Assembly (NCBI RefSeq): GCF_002879885.1
Contig: NZ_PNYA01000009.1
Location: forward strand, 62,001 to 126,000
DNA: 64,000 bases
DNA from: Trinickia dabaoshanensis
GTDB lineage: Bacteria > Pseudomonadota > Gammaproteobacteria > Burkholderiales > Burkholderiaceae
Direction: 5' to 3'
The position numbers and the translations under genes were made by a program. Shown in pieces: positions 28,521 through 36,137 of this stretch. Positions within the stretch are counted from its first letter, which is position 1. Every line of letters starts with the position of its first letter. The notes under the pieces are model-generated. The model was given only the letters and a program-made list of their open reading frames with translations. It was not told the origin of the DNA and made no database searches.

Positions 28521-28842
28521 GGCGACCTCCCGGCACAACGATCGAGACCGGTTCGAACGTCTCGATCCAAACGACTGCGACTGCTAAAGCGGCTTCGAAT
28601 GCGAAAGGCAAAAAGCATGATCGACGGCTCCCTCGTTTTCTTTTTTCACTGTAGTGGTAGCCGAGACGAAAGCAAGCTCCGTGCTTGCGCGCAATCCCTT
28701 TATGGAAGAGCCTCACCGGGCGATGCAGCGCGCGGCGCAACGCGCGTGCACGGAACGCGCCGAGGCCGGTGCGCCGAGCCGCGGCGCGGCGTCGCGCGCA
28801 CCACGGCGGTGCACCGCGACGCGACGCGCCCCTGCGTGACGC
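28521..28842. other. 322-bp intergenic region upstream of the EAL gene
   Basis: No gene is supported. The EAL promoter must lie here on the minus strand; an AT-richer stretch is at 28630-28660. The part near 28700-28830 is very GC-rich and low complexity. The only structured element is the inverted repeat at 28540-28567. Confidence 0.4.
28540..28567. promoter_or_regulatory. 28-bp inverted repeat before the EAL gene
   Basis: Two perfect 9-bp arms (GATCGAGAC and GTCTCGATC) flank a 10-nt spacer that itself contains the palindrome TTCGAA. It lies 20-47 bp upstream of the EAL start, at a place expected for an operator near the promoter or for a hairpin in the 5' untranslated region. Confidence 0.5.
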
Positions 28843-30150
28843 TCAAAGGACGGGACCGCGCGCCAGTTCGCGCCGCAGCAGCGCATACAGGATGATCGCG
28901 CCGAAAGTCGCCGTGCCGATGCCGCCGAGCGCGAAGCCGCCGATCTGCAGCGAGAAATTGCCGGCGCCGATCACCAGGGTGACGGCCGCGACGATGAGGT
29001 TGCGGTTATCGGAGAAGTCGACCTTGTTGACCACCCAGATGCGCGCACCGGTCACGGCGATGAGACCGAACACGACGATCGATACGCCGCCGAGCACCGG
29101 CCCGGGAATCGTTTGGATCAACGCGCCGAATTTCGGCGAGAACCCGAGCACGAGTGCGATGACGGCGGCCACGACGAACACGAGCGTCGAATAAATCTTC
29201 GTCACGGCCATCACGCCGATGTTTTCGGCGTAGGTCGTCACGCCCGTGCCGCCCGAAAAGCCCGAAACGATCGTCGCGAGACCGTCGCCGACGAAGGCGC
29301 GGCCAATGTAGCGGTCGAGGTTTTGCCCCGTCATCGCGCTGACCGCCTTGATATGCCCGAGGTTTTCGGCGACGAGAATCACGGATACCGGCGCGAGCAG
29401 CAACATCGCATGCGGATCGAACACCGGCGCCGAGAAATGCGGCAAACCGAACCAGGCGGCCTGGCCGACGATCGAGAAATCGATCGGCTTGCCGAGGCCC
29501 ATGCCATTGGCGGCGACGGCATAAATCCCATAGGCGATGACGAGCCCTACGAGGATCAGGAGGCGTTGCATCATTCCCCGCGCGAATACCGCGACGATAC
29601 CTACGCACAGCACCGTGACGATCGCCATCCACGAATCGAAGATCGAACCGCTTACGCCCTTTACGGCGATCGGGGCGAGATTCAGGCCGATGACGGCCAC
29701 GATCGAGCCTGTCACCGCCGGCGGCATGAGCGCCTCGATCCACTTCGTGCCGACCGCGCCCACGATGAGGCCGATGATGGCGTAGACCACGCCGCACGCG
29801 ACGATACCGCCGAGCGCGACCGGGATATTCGCATTGGCGCCATGGCCCGCATACCCGGTCACGGCGATGACGAGCCCGATGAACGAAAAGCTGGAGCCGA
29901 GGTAGCTCGGCACGCGGCCGCCCACGAGCACGAAAAAGAGCAGCGTGCCGATGCCCGACATGAGGATGCACAGGTTCGGATCGAAGCCCATGAGCAGCGG
30001 GGCCAGCACGGTCGAGCCGAACATCGCGACGACGTGTTGGACGCCCATGGCGAACGTCTGCGGCCATGGCAAGCGCTCGTCGGGCGCGACGACGCGTCCT
30101 TCGGCGGCGCGCGGCGCAAGGCGCCAGCGCGGAAAATAGGATTCGGCCAT
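28843..30150 (-). CDS. NCS2 uracil/pyrimidine permease (RutG/UraA type)
   Basis: This is an inner-membrane H+-coupled nucleobase symporter of 435 residues with about 14 hydrophobic segments. Landmarks are QHVVAMFGSTVLAPLLMGFD near residue 35 and AENLGHIKAVSAMTGQN near residue 240, the NCS2 signature containing the substrate-binding Glu. FSGGTGVTTYAENIG follows near residue 275. The pattern is closest to pyrimidine carriers rather than xanthine carriers. I chose the MAESYF start, with AAGGAG 10 nt upstream; the frame extends 15 codons upstream. No pyrimidine-degradation genes are adjacent. Confidence 0.9.
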   Translation of the reverse strand: MAESYFPRWRLAPRAAEGRVVAPDERLPWPQTFAMGVQHVVAMFGSTVLAPLLMGFDPNLCILMSGIGTLLFFVLVGGRVPSYLGSSFSFIGLVIAVTGYAGHGANANIPVALGGIVACGVVYAIIGLIVGAVGTKWIEALMPPAVTGSIVAVIGLNLAPIAVKGVSGSIFDSWMAIVTVLCVGIVAVFARGMMQRLLILVGLVIAYGIYAVAANGMGLGKPIDFSIVGQAAWFGLPHFSAPVFDPHAMLLLAPVSVILVAENLGHIKAVSAMTGQNLDRYIGRAFVGDGLATIVSGFSGGTGVTTYAENIGVMAVTKIYSTLVFVVAAVIALVLGFSPKFGALIQTIPGPVLGGVSIVVFGLIAVTGARIWVVNKVDFSDNRNLIVAAVTLVIGAGNFSLQIGGFALGGIGTATFGAIILYALLRRELARGPVL

Positions 30151-30295
30151 GCTAATTGGGCTCCTTCTCGCGGGGTGGTAATGGCGCCGCCTCATTGGCG
30201 CGGCGCATTGGAATCACGCGCGAGTTTAAGGACGGCAATAACCGGTGACAAGCGCCGGCGCCCCTAAGCGGGTGCTGGCCATCGCCCCAACGGCA

Positions 30296-31852
30296 TCACT
30301 GCCCAAGGTGAAAGACGGCGACGGCCGATTTGAGCTGCCCGGCTTGGCTCGCCATCGAACTCGCGGCCGCGGCCGCCTCCTCGACGAGCGCCGCATTTTG
30401 CTGGACCGTGCGATCCATCTGCGACACGGCGATGCTCACTTGCTCGATGCCCTTGCTCTGTTCGCCGGATGCGGCCGAGATCTCGCCCATGATGTCGGTC
30501 ACGCGCCGCACGGCTTGCACGACCTCGGTCATCGTGGAGCCCGCGCGCTCCGCCAGCGCCGCGCCGCTATCGACACTCGCCGTCGAAGCCTCGATCAAGG
30601 TTTTGATTTCCTTGGCCGAAACGGCGCTGCGCTGCGCGAGCGAGCGCACTTCACCCGCCACGACCGCGAACCCGCGTCCTTGCTCGCCCGCACGCGCCGC
30701 TTCGACGGCTGCGTTCAACGCGAGAATGTTCGTCTGGAACGCGATGCCCTCGATCGCCGCGATGATGTCGGTCATGCGCTTCGAACCGTTCGCCAACTCG
30801 CGCATCGTCTCGACGACTTCGCCCACGAGGCTGCCGCTCTTGGTGGCGATCTCGGACGCCGCGCCGGCCAGCGTGCTGGCTTGACGCGCGTTGTCGGCGT
30901 TGTGCCGCACCGTGGAGCTGAGTTCCTCCATGCTGGACGCCGTCTGCTCGAGCGAGGCGGCTTCCTGCTCGGTACGTTCGGACAGATCGGCATTGCCGCG
31001 CGCCAACTGCTCGGACGCACCCGCGATGGCCTCGCTCGAATTGCCGATGCGCGCGACGATTTGGGCCAACCGGTCGCGCATATCCTTCAAGGCCCACAGC
31101 AGGCTCGTCGCATCGCCCGCGCGGGTCTCGATACGCACGGATAAATCGCCGCCCGCGATACGGCTTGCGATTTGCGCGGCATAGCCGGGCTCACCGCCCA
31201 GTTGCCGCGACAACCGCCGCGCGATGAGCCATGCGAGCGCCGCGCCCGCGATCAGCGAGGCCGCCATGAACGCGAACATGATCGCGCGCATCGACTCGAA
31301 ACGCGCCGTCGATTCGGCGACGCTATCGTTCGCTACCTTGTGCTTATAGCGAATCGCCTGTTCGAGCGCGCCGCGCAACTCGTCGCTGGCGGCAATGACC
31401 CCACGCACCATCGCATCGTGGTCCATGCCGGACGGCTGCGGCTCCGCACCGGTTTGATAGCGGATGTATTTGTCCCAAGCTTGCTCTTTGGCGCGCACAT
31501 CGGCGACGATCGCGCGGCCTTCGTCGGTCGTGACCGTTCGACCGAAGCGGTCGAGGTCTTGATGAATGTTCACCAACGCATCCGCCATGCGCTGTTGCAA
31601 GCGCTGCTTGCCTGCGTCGTCCGACGCAAAGCCTAAGTTCGCGCCGGAGAGATCGGCGTCCAATCGATACTTGTTGGTTTCTTCGATGGCGTACAGGCCA
31701 TCCATCTGCGAGGTACCGAGATCGGTGGCAATGCCGTGCATCGTGGCAAGCCCCCACACGCCGACGCCGCCGACGACCATGCCGAGGCCGATGACGACCG
31801 CGAAGGCGAGCAAGAGCTTGCTCAGCACCGTCATGCTATCGAGTCGATTCAT
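30296..31852 (-). CDS. Methyl-accepting chemotaxis protein
   Basis: This 518-residue chemoreceptor has TM1 (about 10-32), a four-helix-bundle type periplasmic domain (about 35-190), TM2 (about 192-212), HAMP (about 213-265) and a long signalling coiled coil. Its tip contains the nearly invariant [20 protein letters not shown]. No C-terminal NWETF-like methylation tether is seen. The start is fixed by AAGGA 7 nt before the ATG. It lies 94 bp downstream of, and in the same direction as, the AdoMet decarboxylase gene, without a clear terminator between them. The ligand is unknown. Confidence 0.93.
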   Translation of the reverse strand: MNRLDSMTVLSKLLLAFAVVIGLGMVVGGVGVWGLATMHGIATDLGTSQMDGLYAIEETNKYRLDADLSGANLGFASDDAGKQRLQQRMADALVNIHQDLDRFGRTVTTDEGRAIVADVRAKEQAWDKYIRYQTGAEPQPSGMDHDAMVRGVIAASDELRGALEQAIRYKHKVANDSVAESTARFESMRAIMFAFMAASLIAGAALAWLIARRLSRQLGGEPGYAAQIASRIAGGDLSVRIETRAGDATSLLWALKDMRDRLAQIVARIGNSSEAIAGASEQLARGNADLSERTEQEAASLEQTASSMEELSSTVRHNADNARQASTLAGAASEIATKSGSLVGEVVETMRELANGSKRMTDIIAAIEGIAFQTNILALNAAVEAARAGEQGRGFAVVAGEVRSLAQRSAVSAKEIKTLIEASTASVDSGAALAERAGSTMTEVVQAVRRVTDIMGEISAASGEQSKGIEQVSIAVSQMDRTVQQNAALVEEAAAAASSMASQAGQLKSAVAVFHLGQ

Positions 31853-31946
31853 TTTGGGGTCCTTACGAATTTTCAGAAAATGCGCCGCGCCGGGTCGAAT
31901 AGCGCCCGGACGCACTCTCCTTATTACGGCAGGACCCGCTCGAGTT

Positions 31947-32378
31947 TTATATGCGCATTCCGCGAATAAGTGGGTTCGTATGGGTAAGGGTCGCACCCGA
32001 TGGACGCGTGACGGATTCGCCTCGTTCGCACCGAATGATGCGATAGCTGCCGACGGCGCTTTCATCGGCAAACCGCTGAAAGATGTTCATCGGTTCGCAC
32101 CTCACCCCGCAGGTGAACGCATCGAAGAAAGCGCGTCCTTCGCGCGGATACGTGTGGAGTGAAACATGCGATTCGGACAGCAACAAAAGCACCGTTACGC
32201 CCACCGGCTCGAACGCATGCGTGATCGTGCCGAGCACGGTCGCGCCTTCCGCCTTCACTGCACGCGACAGGGCGAGAACCAGCGCGTCGCCGTCGTTGAG
32301 CAGGTCGGCGCTCGTATCGGCGATATCGACGAGCACGTGGCGTCCATAGGCGAGATGAAGCGATTCGAATTCAGCCAT
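31947..32378 (-). CDS. S-adenosylmethionine decarboxylase (SpeD-like)
   Basis: This is a 143-residue pyruvoyl enzyme of the class 1B prokaryotic AdoMet decarboxylase type; it makes decarboxylated SAM, the aminopropyl donor. The self-processing site is LLSESH: cleavage between Glu69 and Ser70 creates the pyruvoyl group. His75 and Cys90 (in FTCG) match the catalytic His and Cys of the Thermotoga enzyme at a constant offset of seven. The equivalent of the processing Ser55 is Thr62. Its start overlaps the MFS stop by 8 bp, so it is translationally coupled to that gene. No spermidine synthase is nearby, which suggests a role in the peptide pathway. Confidence 0.9.
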   Translation of the reverse strand: MAEFESLHLAYGRHVLVDIADTSADLLNDGDALVLALSRAVKAEGATVLGTITHAFEPVGVTVLLLLSESHVSLHTYPREGRAFFDAFTCGVRCEPMNIFQRFADESAVGSYRIIRCERGESVTRPSGATLTHTNPLIRGMRI

Positions 32379-33603
32379 GCCGGACCGCCGAACGTGCCCC
32401 GCCGAGGTATCCCACCGCGACGACGATCACCCCGATCACCGAGATGCCGATGCTCACGGGAGCCACGACGCTCAATGCCCCCGCGAAGGCGCCGGACATG
32501 GCCTCGCCGGTGTTCGCCAGCGTGGAGAACAGGCTGAAGTTTTTGCCGACGTTCTCCTGGGTCGACAAGCGCTGAATGTTCGTCGGCAAGACCACGTCGA
32601 CGAACGCGCCGATGGCGCCGAGCAGGAAACAGCCGGCCAGCGTCACGACCGCACTCACGGCGCACAGCGGCAACAGCGCCAACATGAACCCGTAACAGCG
32701 CCAATACGTCATCAGGCTCGCCGTACTGAAATCGCGCGAGAGATTGCCGCACAGGAGCGCCCCCGCCACCGCGCCGAGCGCCAGAAGACTCATGGCGTAG
32801 CCGATCACGCTATCGACGAAGCCTTCCGCCTTGAGCATCGTCGGAATGAGGACCCGCAACGCCGCGCCGACGAACAAGATACAAAGCGCGGAGTAGCCGA
32901 TGCTCACGAACAGATCGCGCCGCCCGAGCGCCGCCTTGAGGTTGCTCGCGAAGTCGCGGTAAAGCGCGCGCAAGGTGATCGAGCCCGCGCCTGGCGCCGG
33001 CGCATCGGACCCGCCCCGCGACGGCGTGCCGATCGCATACCGGATGCACAGCGCCGACACGAGATAGGTCGCCGCATCGATGACGAGGATATAGCCGGGA
33101 TTCGTCACCGCATACAGCAATGTGCCGCCGAGTGCGGGCCCTAGAAAGCCGCCCAACTCCGCGACGGTTTGCGTGGCCCCATTCGCCGCCGGCAGATGCT
33201 CGGTACGCACGAGCGACGGGATGGCACCCTGGAACGCCGGCTGAAATACCGTTCGAAGCGCCGTCATCGCCATGCCGATAACAGCGAGTCCGCCGACACC
33301 CAGACTGCGCGTCGAAAGCAGCCCGCACAGCACGAGCGTGATCGTCATCCGCGCAAGATCGGCGAAGATCATCAGCGAGCGGCGCGGCCAGCGATCGGAC
33401 AGCGCGCCGCCAAGCGGGCCCAACAGCACGTAAGGGATGAATCGAAAGAAATAGACGGCGCCGGATGCCGCCACGTTCGCGTGCGTGACGTGCAAAACCG
33501 TAATGATGAAAACGAACTCGTGAACGCCGTCGCCGACTTGCGACAGCAGATGCCCCGTCAACAGCACGGAGAACCGGCGTTCCTTGCGCAGCATGGCGAA
33601 CAT
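32371..33603 (-). CDS. EntS-like MFS exporter
   Basis: This inner-membrane transporter (410 residues, about 12 segments) belongs to the MFS_3/EntS-like group. The start has SVLLTGHLLSQVGDGVHEF and the family's loop 2-3 motif appears as GGALSDRWPRRSLM. EntS-like proteins export small, often peptide- or catechol-derived molecules such as siderophores. The start is chosen from the AGGAG Shine-Dalgarno 5 nt upstream, only 8 bp after the radical SAM stop; the frame continues 54 codons upstream. In this operon it is the obvious candidate to export the product or give self-protection (inference). Confidence 0.9.
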   Translation of the reverse strand: MFAMLRKERRFSVLLTGHLLSQVGDGVHEFVFIITVLHVTHANVAASGAVYFFRFIPYVLLGPLGGALSDRWPRRSLMIFADLARMTITLVLCGLLSTRSLGVGGLAVIGMAMTALRTVFQPAFQGAIPSLVRTEHLPAANGATQTVAELGGFLGPALGGTLLYAVTNPGYILVIDAATYLVSALCIRYAIGTPSRGGSDAPAPGAGSITLRALYRDFASNLKAALGRRDLFVSIGYSALCILFVGAALRVLIPTMLKAEGFVDSVIGYAMSLLALGAVAGALLCGNLSRDFSTASLMTYWRCYGFMLALLPLCAVSAVVTLAGCFLLGAIGAFVDVVLPTNIQRLSTQENVGKNFSLFSTLANTGEAMSGAFAGALSVVAPVSIGISVIGVIVVAVGYLGGARSAVRHG

Positions 33604-33611
33604 CGTCACTC

Positions 33612-35042
33612 CTAAGCCGCGGCGACAGGGATGATCGGAAACAGGAGTTCGCGCTTCGAGAAACGGCGGCCACGATCTTTGAGGTGGTCGATGACCATGC
33701 CGTTCATGAGCAGTTGGTCCGCACGCGGCATCAAGAAATACATCAGATTCACGTACCAGTACCATCCGAGTTTAGTGAGCGAGAGGCTCGTATCGTCTTC
33801 GGTCACGAGCGCCTCCTGCTTCAGACATTCCAGTTTTTCGAGCACCTCGGGATGCACGGCATCCCAGCGTACCCGGTGCTTCTCGATGCGGCCGTGGTAG
33901 GGCAATCTCAGCACGATCGGGCGCGCATAGTCCAACGCTCCCTCGTGCATACTCGCTTCACCGGGAATCCGGCCTTGCGAGATCGCTTCGCGGTAGATCT
34001 TCTTGTTATGCGTCTGGGTCATGACATGCCCCTTCGTCGAGCTGATCGCGTTGACGCCGAAGCCCATCAGGTCGTAATCATGATAGCCGTACACGTGCTC
34101 GTGATAGACAAAGCGATACACGTCGGTCACCACGTCGGCGCCGGCGCTCGCGCCGGTGCGAACGTAGCCGTGACCGTTGTGCGGCATGAAGCCCGCATGG
34201 CGCATGGTTTGGTCGACGAGCAGATTCATGGCGAACTTGCGCATCGCCGATGTGGGCGCGGCGCCGGCGCGTGCGAGCTTTTCGTGCAGCCCCACTTGCG
34301 TCACGACGTTATCGATCGGGTAGATGTCCACGTTCGTCGTTCCGAGCGCGACCGCCGCTTGCAAGTCGGCCATGAGTTCGTCCTCGTCCTGCCCGCTCAT
34401 GCCGTACAAGATATCGAACGTTTGATGAGGGAAGCGCTGTTTGAGCAGTGCTGCGGCGGCGCCGATTTGATCGAGCGACGCGGTCAGATCGAACATATCG
34501 CGCCATTTGGGGGAGAAGGTCTGCAAGCCGAAGCGCGGATGCGTCACGCCGATCTCGCGCATGGCTTGCGCGCGTTCCGGCGTGAGGCTCTTCACCTCGA
34601 CCTCGAACGAGAATTCGCGCAGTTGCGAAAGGTCGAACGTCTCCCGAATCAGCGCGCCGATGCGGGCGATCTGCTCGGGATCGAGCAAACTCGGCGTGCC
34701 GCCCCCGAAAAAGATCGCTGCGACCGGTACTTGCTTCAAATCGATCAGATCGGCCTTGAGCCGAATTTCGGCGATCAACGCCTCGACGTATTCGTCGATG
34801 ACGGTACGGTTCGAGTAGCGCCCTCGCGTAAAAGGACAAAAATTGCAAATCGTGTCGCAAAACGGAATGTGGAAATACAAGGCGCGCGAGCGGACGTGGC
34901 GCGCCGCCTCGGCCCATATGAGCGGCACCGGGTCGGTCGCGCGCGCCTTGCCCTGGTTCGGGAAAAAGAAGTTGTAGATCGGAAACTGGCGATCGAATTT
35001 GACGAGCGACCGGCCTGACAGTAGCTGCATGCGGTTCTCCAT
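33612..35042 (-). CDS. HemN-like radical SAM protein
   Basis: This 476-residue radical SAM enzyme resembles the HemN/HutW group. The 4Fe-4S motif is FHIPFCDTICNFC (CX3CX2C; Cys62, Cys66, Cys69), followed by FFGGGTPSLL, RFGLQTFSPK and IYPIDNVV, and a HemN_C-like C-terminal region. True coproporphyrinogen oxidases are encoded elsewhere as housekeeping genes; this copy sits between a 23-residue peptide ORF and an exporter. HemN-like enzymes also include class C methyltransferases and cyclopropanases acting on peptides and natural products, so peptide modification is possible (inference). An internal ATG at 35030 has GGAG 6 nt upstream and may be the true start. Confidence 0.88.
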   Translation of the reverse strand: MENRMQLLSGRSLVKFDRQFPIYNFFFPNQGKARATDPVPLIWAEAARHVRSRALYFHIPFCDTICNFCPFTRGRYSNRTVIDEYVEALIAEIRLKADLIDLKQVPVAAIFFGGGTPSLLDPEQIARIGALIRETFDLSQLREFSFEVEVKSLTPERAQAMREIGVTHPRFGLQTFSPKWRDMFDLTASLDQIGAAAALLKQRFPHQTFDILYGMSGQDEDELMADLQAAVALGTTNVDIYPIDNVVTQVGLHEKLARAGAAPTSAMRKFAMNLLVDQTMRHAGFMPHNGHGYVRTGASAGADVVTDVYRFVYHEHVYGYHDYDLMGFGVNAISSTKGHVMTQTHNKKIYREAISQGRIPGEASMHEGALDYARPIVLRLPYHGRIEKHRVRWDAVHPEVLEKLECLKQEALVTEDDTSLSLTKLGWYWYVNLMYFLMPRADQLLMNGMVIDHLKDRGRRFSKRELLFPIIPVAAA

Positions 35043-35050
35043 TTGGAAGG

Positions 35051-35071
35051 GGGTTGCCCCCCCTTCTTCTT
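35051..35071 (-). promoter_or_regulatory. Hairpin between the peptide ORF and the radical SAM gene
   Basis: On the minus strand the 55-bp gap contains an 8-bp stem GAAGGGGG/CCCCCTTC with a 5-nt loop, ending only a few bases before the radical SAM ATG. No T-run follows. Such a hairpin between precursor and enzyme genes is common where much more peptide than enzyme is needed (transcript stabiliser or partial terminator). It may also mask translation from the first ATG. Confidence 0.55.
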
Positions 35072-35097
35072 TCCTTACCTACGTCGATGCGATCGGA

Positions 35098-35169
35098 TTA
35101 CCAACCGCCCATCTTCACGGGCAAGAGCGCGGTTGCGGGAGCTTCGAAGTAAGCCAAGATATCGTCCAT
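35098..35169 (-). CDS. 23-residue putative precursor peptide
   Basis: This short ORF was found by reading the minus strand directly upstream of the radical SAM gene. It has a good Shine-Dalgarno (AGGA, 7-nt spacer) and a TAA stop 55 bp before the radical SAM start. The peptide starts MDDILAYFEAPAT, continues with ALLPV and ends KMGGW. It is acidic at the N terminus, hydrophobic in the middle and ends in a Lys-x-x-x-Trp motif. The Lys-Trp spacing matches the crosslinked residues of streptide, but the enzyme here is HemN-like, not the SPASM type. No leader-protease gene is nearby. I do not recognise the peptide family. Confidence 0.65.
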   Translation of the reverse strand: MDDILAYFEAPATALLPVKMGGW

Positions 35170-35570
35170 TTCGCAGTCCTAATTATTGAGATGCAGGAAA
35201 CCTCCTGCGGGATGCCGGCGGGAAAGCCGACATTCGGTTACGCGACGCACACCGTCGGCGCCGCGAAAACGGGAGCGGGAGCATAGCGAACAAGAAGTGG
35301 GACCGCGCGGCGAGGCCCGGCCGCGGGCCGGCTGTGGCTTTCTCCCGAAAAGAAACATTTATCTCGTTCGAGCTAATTTAATCGAACGCGGTCGCCGGCG
35401 AACCCGTCGAGCCTGCTAGGTTGCGCGCGACGGATAAAGCGGGGAATGGTTAGAACTACGAAATGAAGCGCGGCAGGGAATTCGGCCGGCCGAATGAGAT
35501 GCGCTCCTCGGATGGCGGACCGGCATCCGAAGCGAAGGCGAGCGCAAGGTGCGCTCGTCTCGTGCTGGGC
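35170..35570. other. 401-bp region upstream of the peptide operon
   Basis: No gene is supported. On the minus strand it forms the leader and promoter region of the peptide operon. It contains a perfect hairpin GCAGGA/TCCTGC (35193-35208) directly upstream of the peptide's Shine-Dalgarno. A strong GC hairpin GGCCCG/CGGGCC lies at 35314-35329. An operator-like inverted repeat lies at 35365-35388, followed downstream by an AT-rich GATAAAT that could be a -10. Confidence 0.5.
35365..35388. promoter_or_regulatory. Operator-like inverted repeat of the peptide operon
   Basis: Two perfect 7-bp arms, CGTTCGA and TCGAACG, flank a 10-nt AT-rich spacer. The element lies about 195 bp upstream of the 23-residue ORF. 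On the minus strand a possible -10 (GATAAA) overlaps its downstream edge. A dimeric regulator could bind here; no regulator gene lies in the operon. Confidence 0.4.
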
Positions 35571-35984
35571 TCAGCGATGAGCGTGTTTCGCTTGCCAGCT
35601 TTTCATAAAATCGATCTCGCGGCGCTGGCTCTTGATGATTTGAGCGGCTAGACGCTTCAGTTGCGGGTCCTTGCCGTACTTCGCCTCGACCTCCGCCATA
35701 TCGACGGCGCCTTGATGATGAGGAATCATGCGCGAGACGAAATCCTCATCCGCGTTGCCCGTATAAGCTTCGCCCTGCATCGACTGCATCATGTGCTCGT
35801 CGGCGGCCTTGAACGCCGCGGTCGAATCGCCGTCGGCATTTTGATTTTCAGCCGGTGCCGATTGGGCTTCGGCCGTGCTGCTCGGGCTGGCCATCGTGGC
35901 CGCGAGCGCGGAAAGCGGCGCCGCGCCGAGCGCGAGGGCCGCCACAAAGAGAACAGAACATCCGGTCTTGGTTGTGCGTTGCAT
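35571..35984 (-). CDS. DUF305 periplasmic protein
   Basis: This exported protein of 137 residues has a signal peptide (MQRTTKTGCSVLFVAALALG, cleavage near SALA) and a mature DUF305 four-helix domain. Family landmarks are HMMQSM, DFVSRMIPHHQGAVDMAE and the C-terminal SQRREIDFMKSW. The repeated Met and His residues are typical of DUF305 proteins, which are often found beside copper-resistance genes. The start is fixed by a very strong AAGGAGG Shine-Dalgarno. It lies upstream of the peptide operon in the same direction, 401 bp away, and is probably a separate transcript. Confidence 0.9.
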   Translation of the reverse strand: MQRTTKTGCSVLFVAALALGAAPLSALAATMASPSSTAEAQSAPAENQNADGDSTAAFKAADEHMMQSMQGEAYTGNADEDFVSRMIPHHQGAVDMAEVEAKYGKDPQLKRLAAQIIKSQRREIDFMKSWQAKHAHR

Positions 35985-36137
35985 AGGACATCCCTCCTTC
36001 CGAACGAAGAACGAGCGCCCGCGTGGAGCGGGCGAACCAGGCGCGCGCCCGAGGGACGAGCGCCTGTGTGCGTGCAACGCAGCAAGTTGGATGCCGATAC
36101 GGCTCGGCTGCCGGCGCATCGTGCGCCGGTTGCCCCA

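Noticed and set aside
35098-35169. PqqA-type precursor
   Set aside because: Length is similar, but there is no Glu-x3-Tyr core and no pqqBCDE genes are present.
35463-35651. Plus-strand ORF of 62 codons near the DUF305 gene
   Set aside because: It overlaps the 3' end of a clear DUF305 gene on the other strand and lacks a Shine-Dalgarno and family match.
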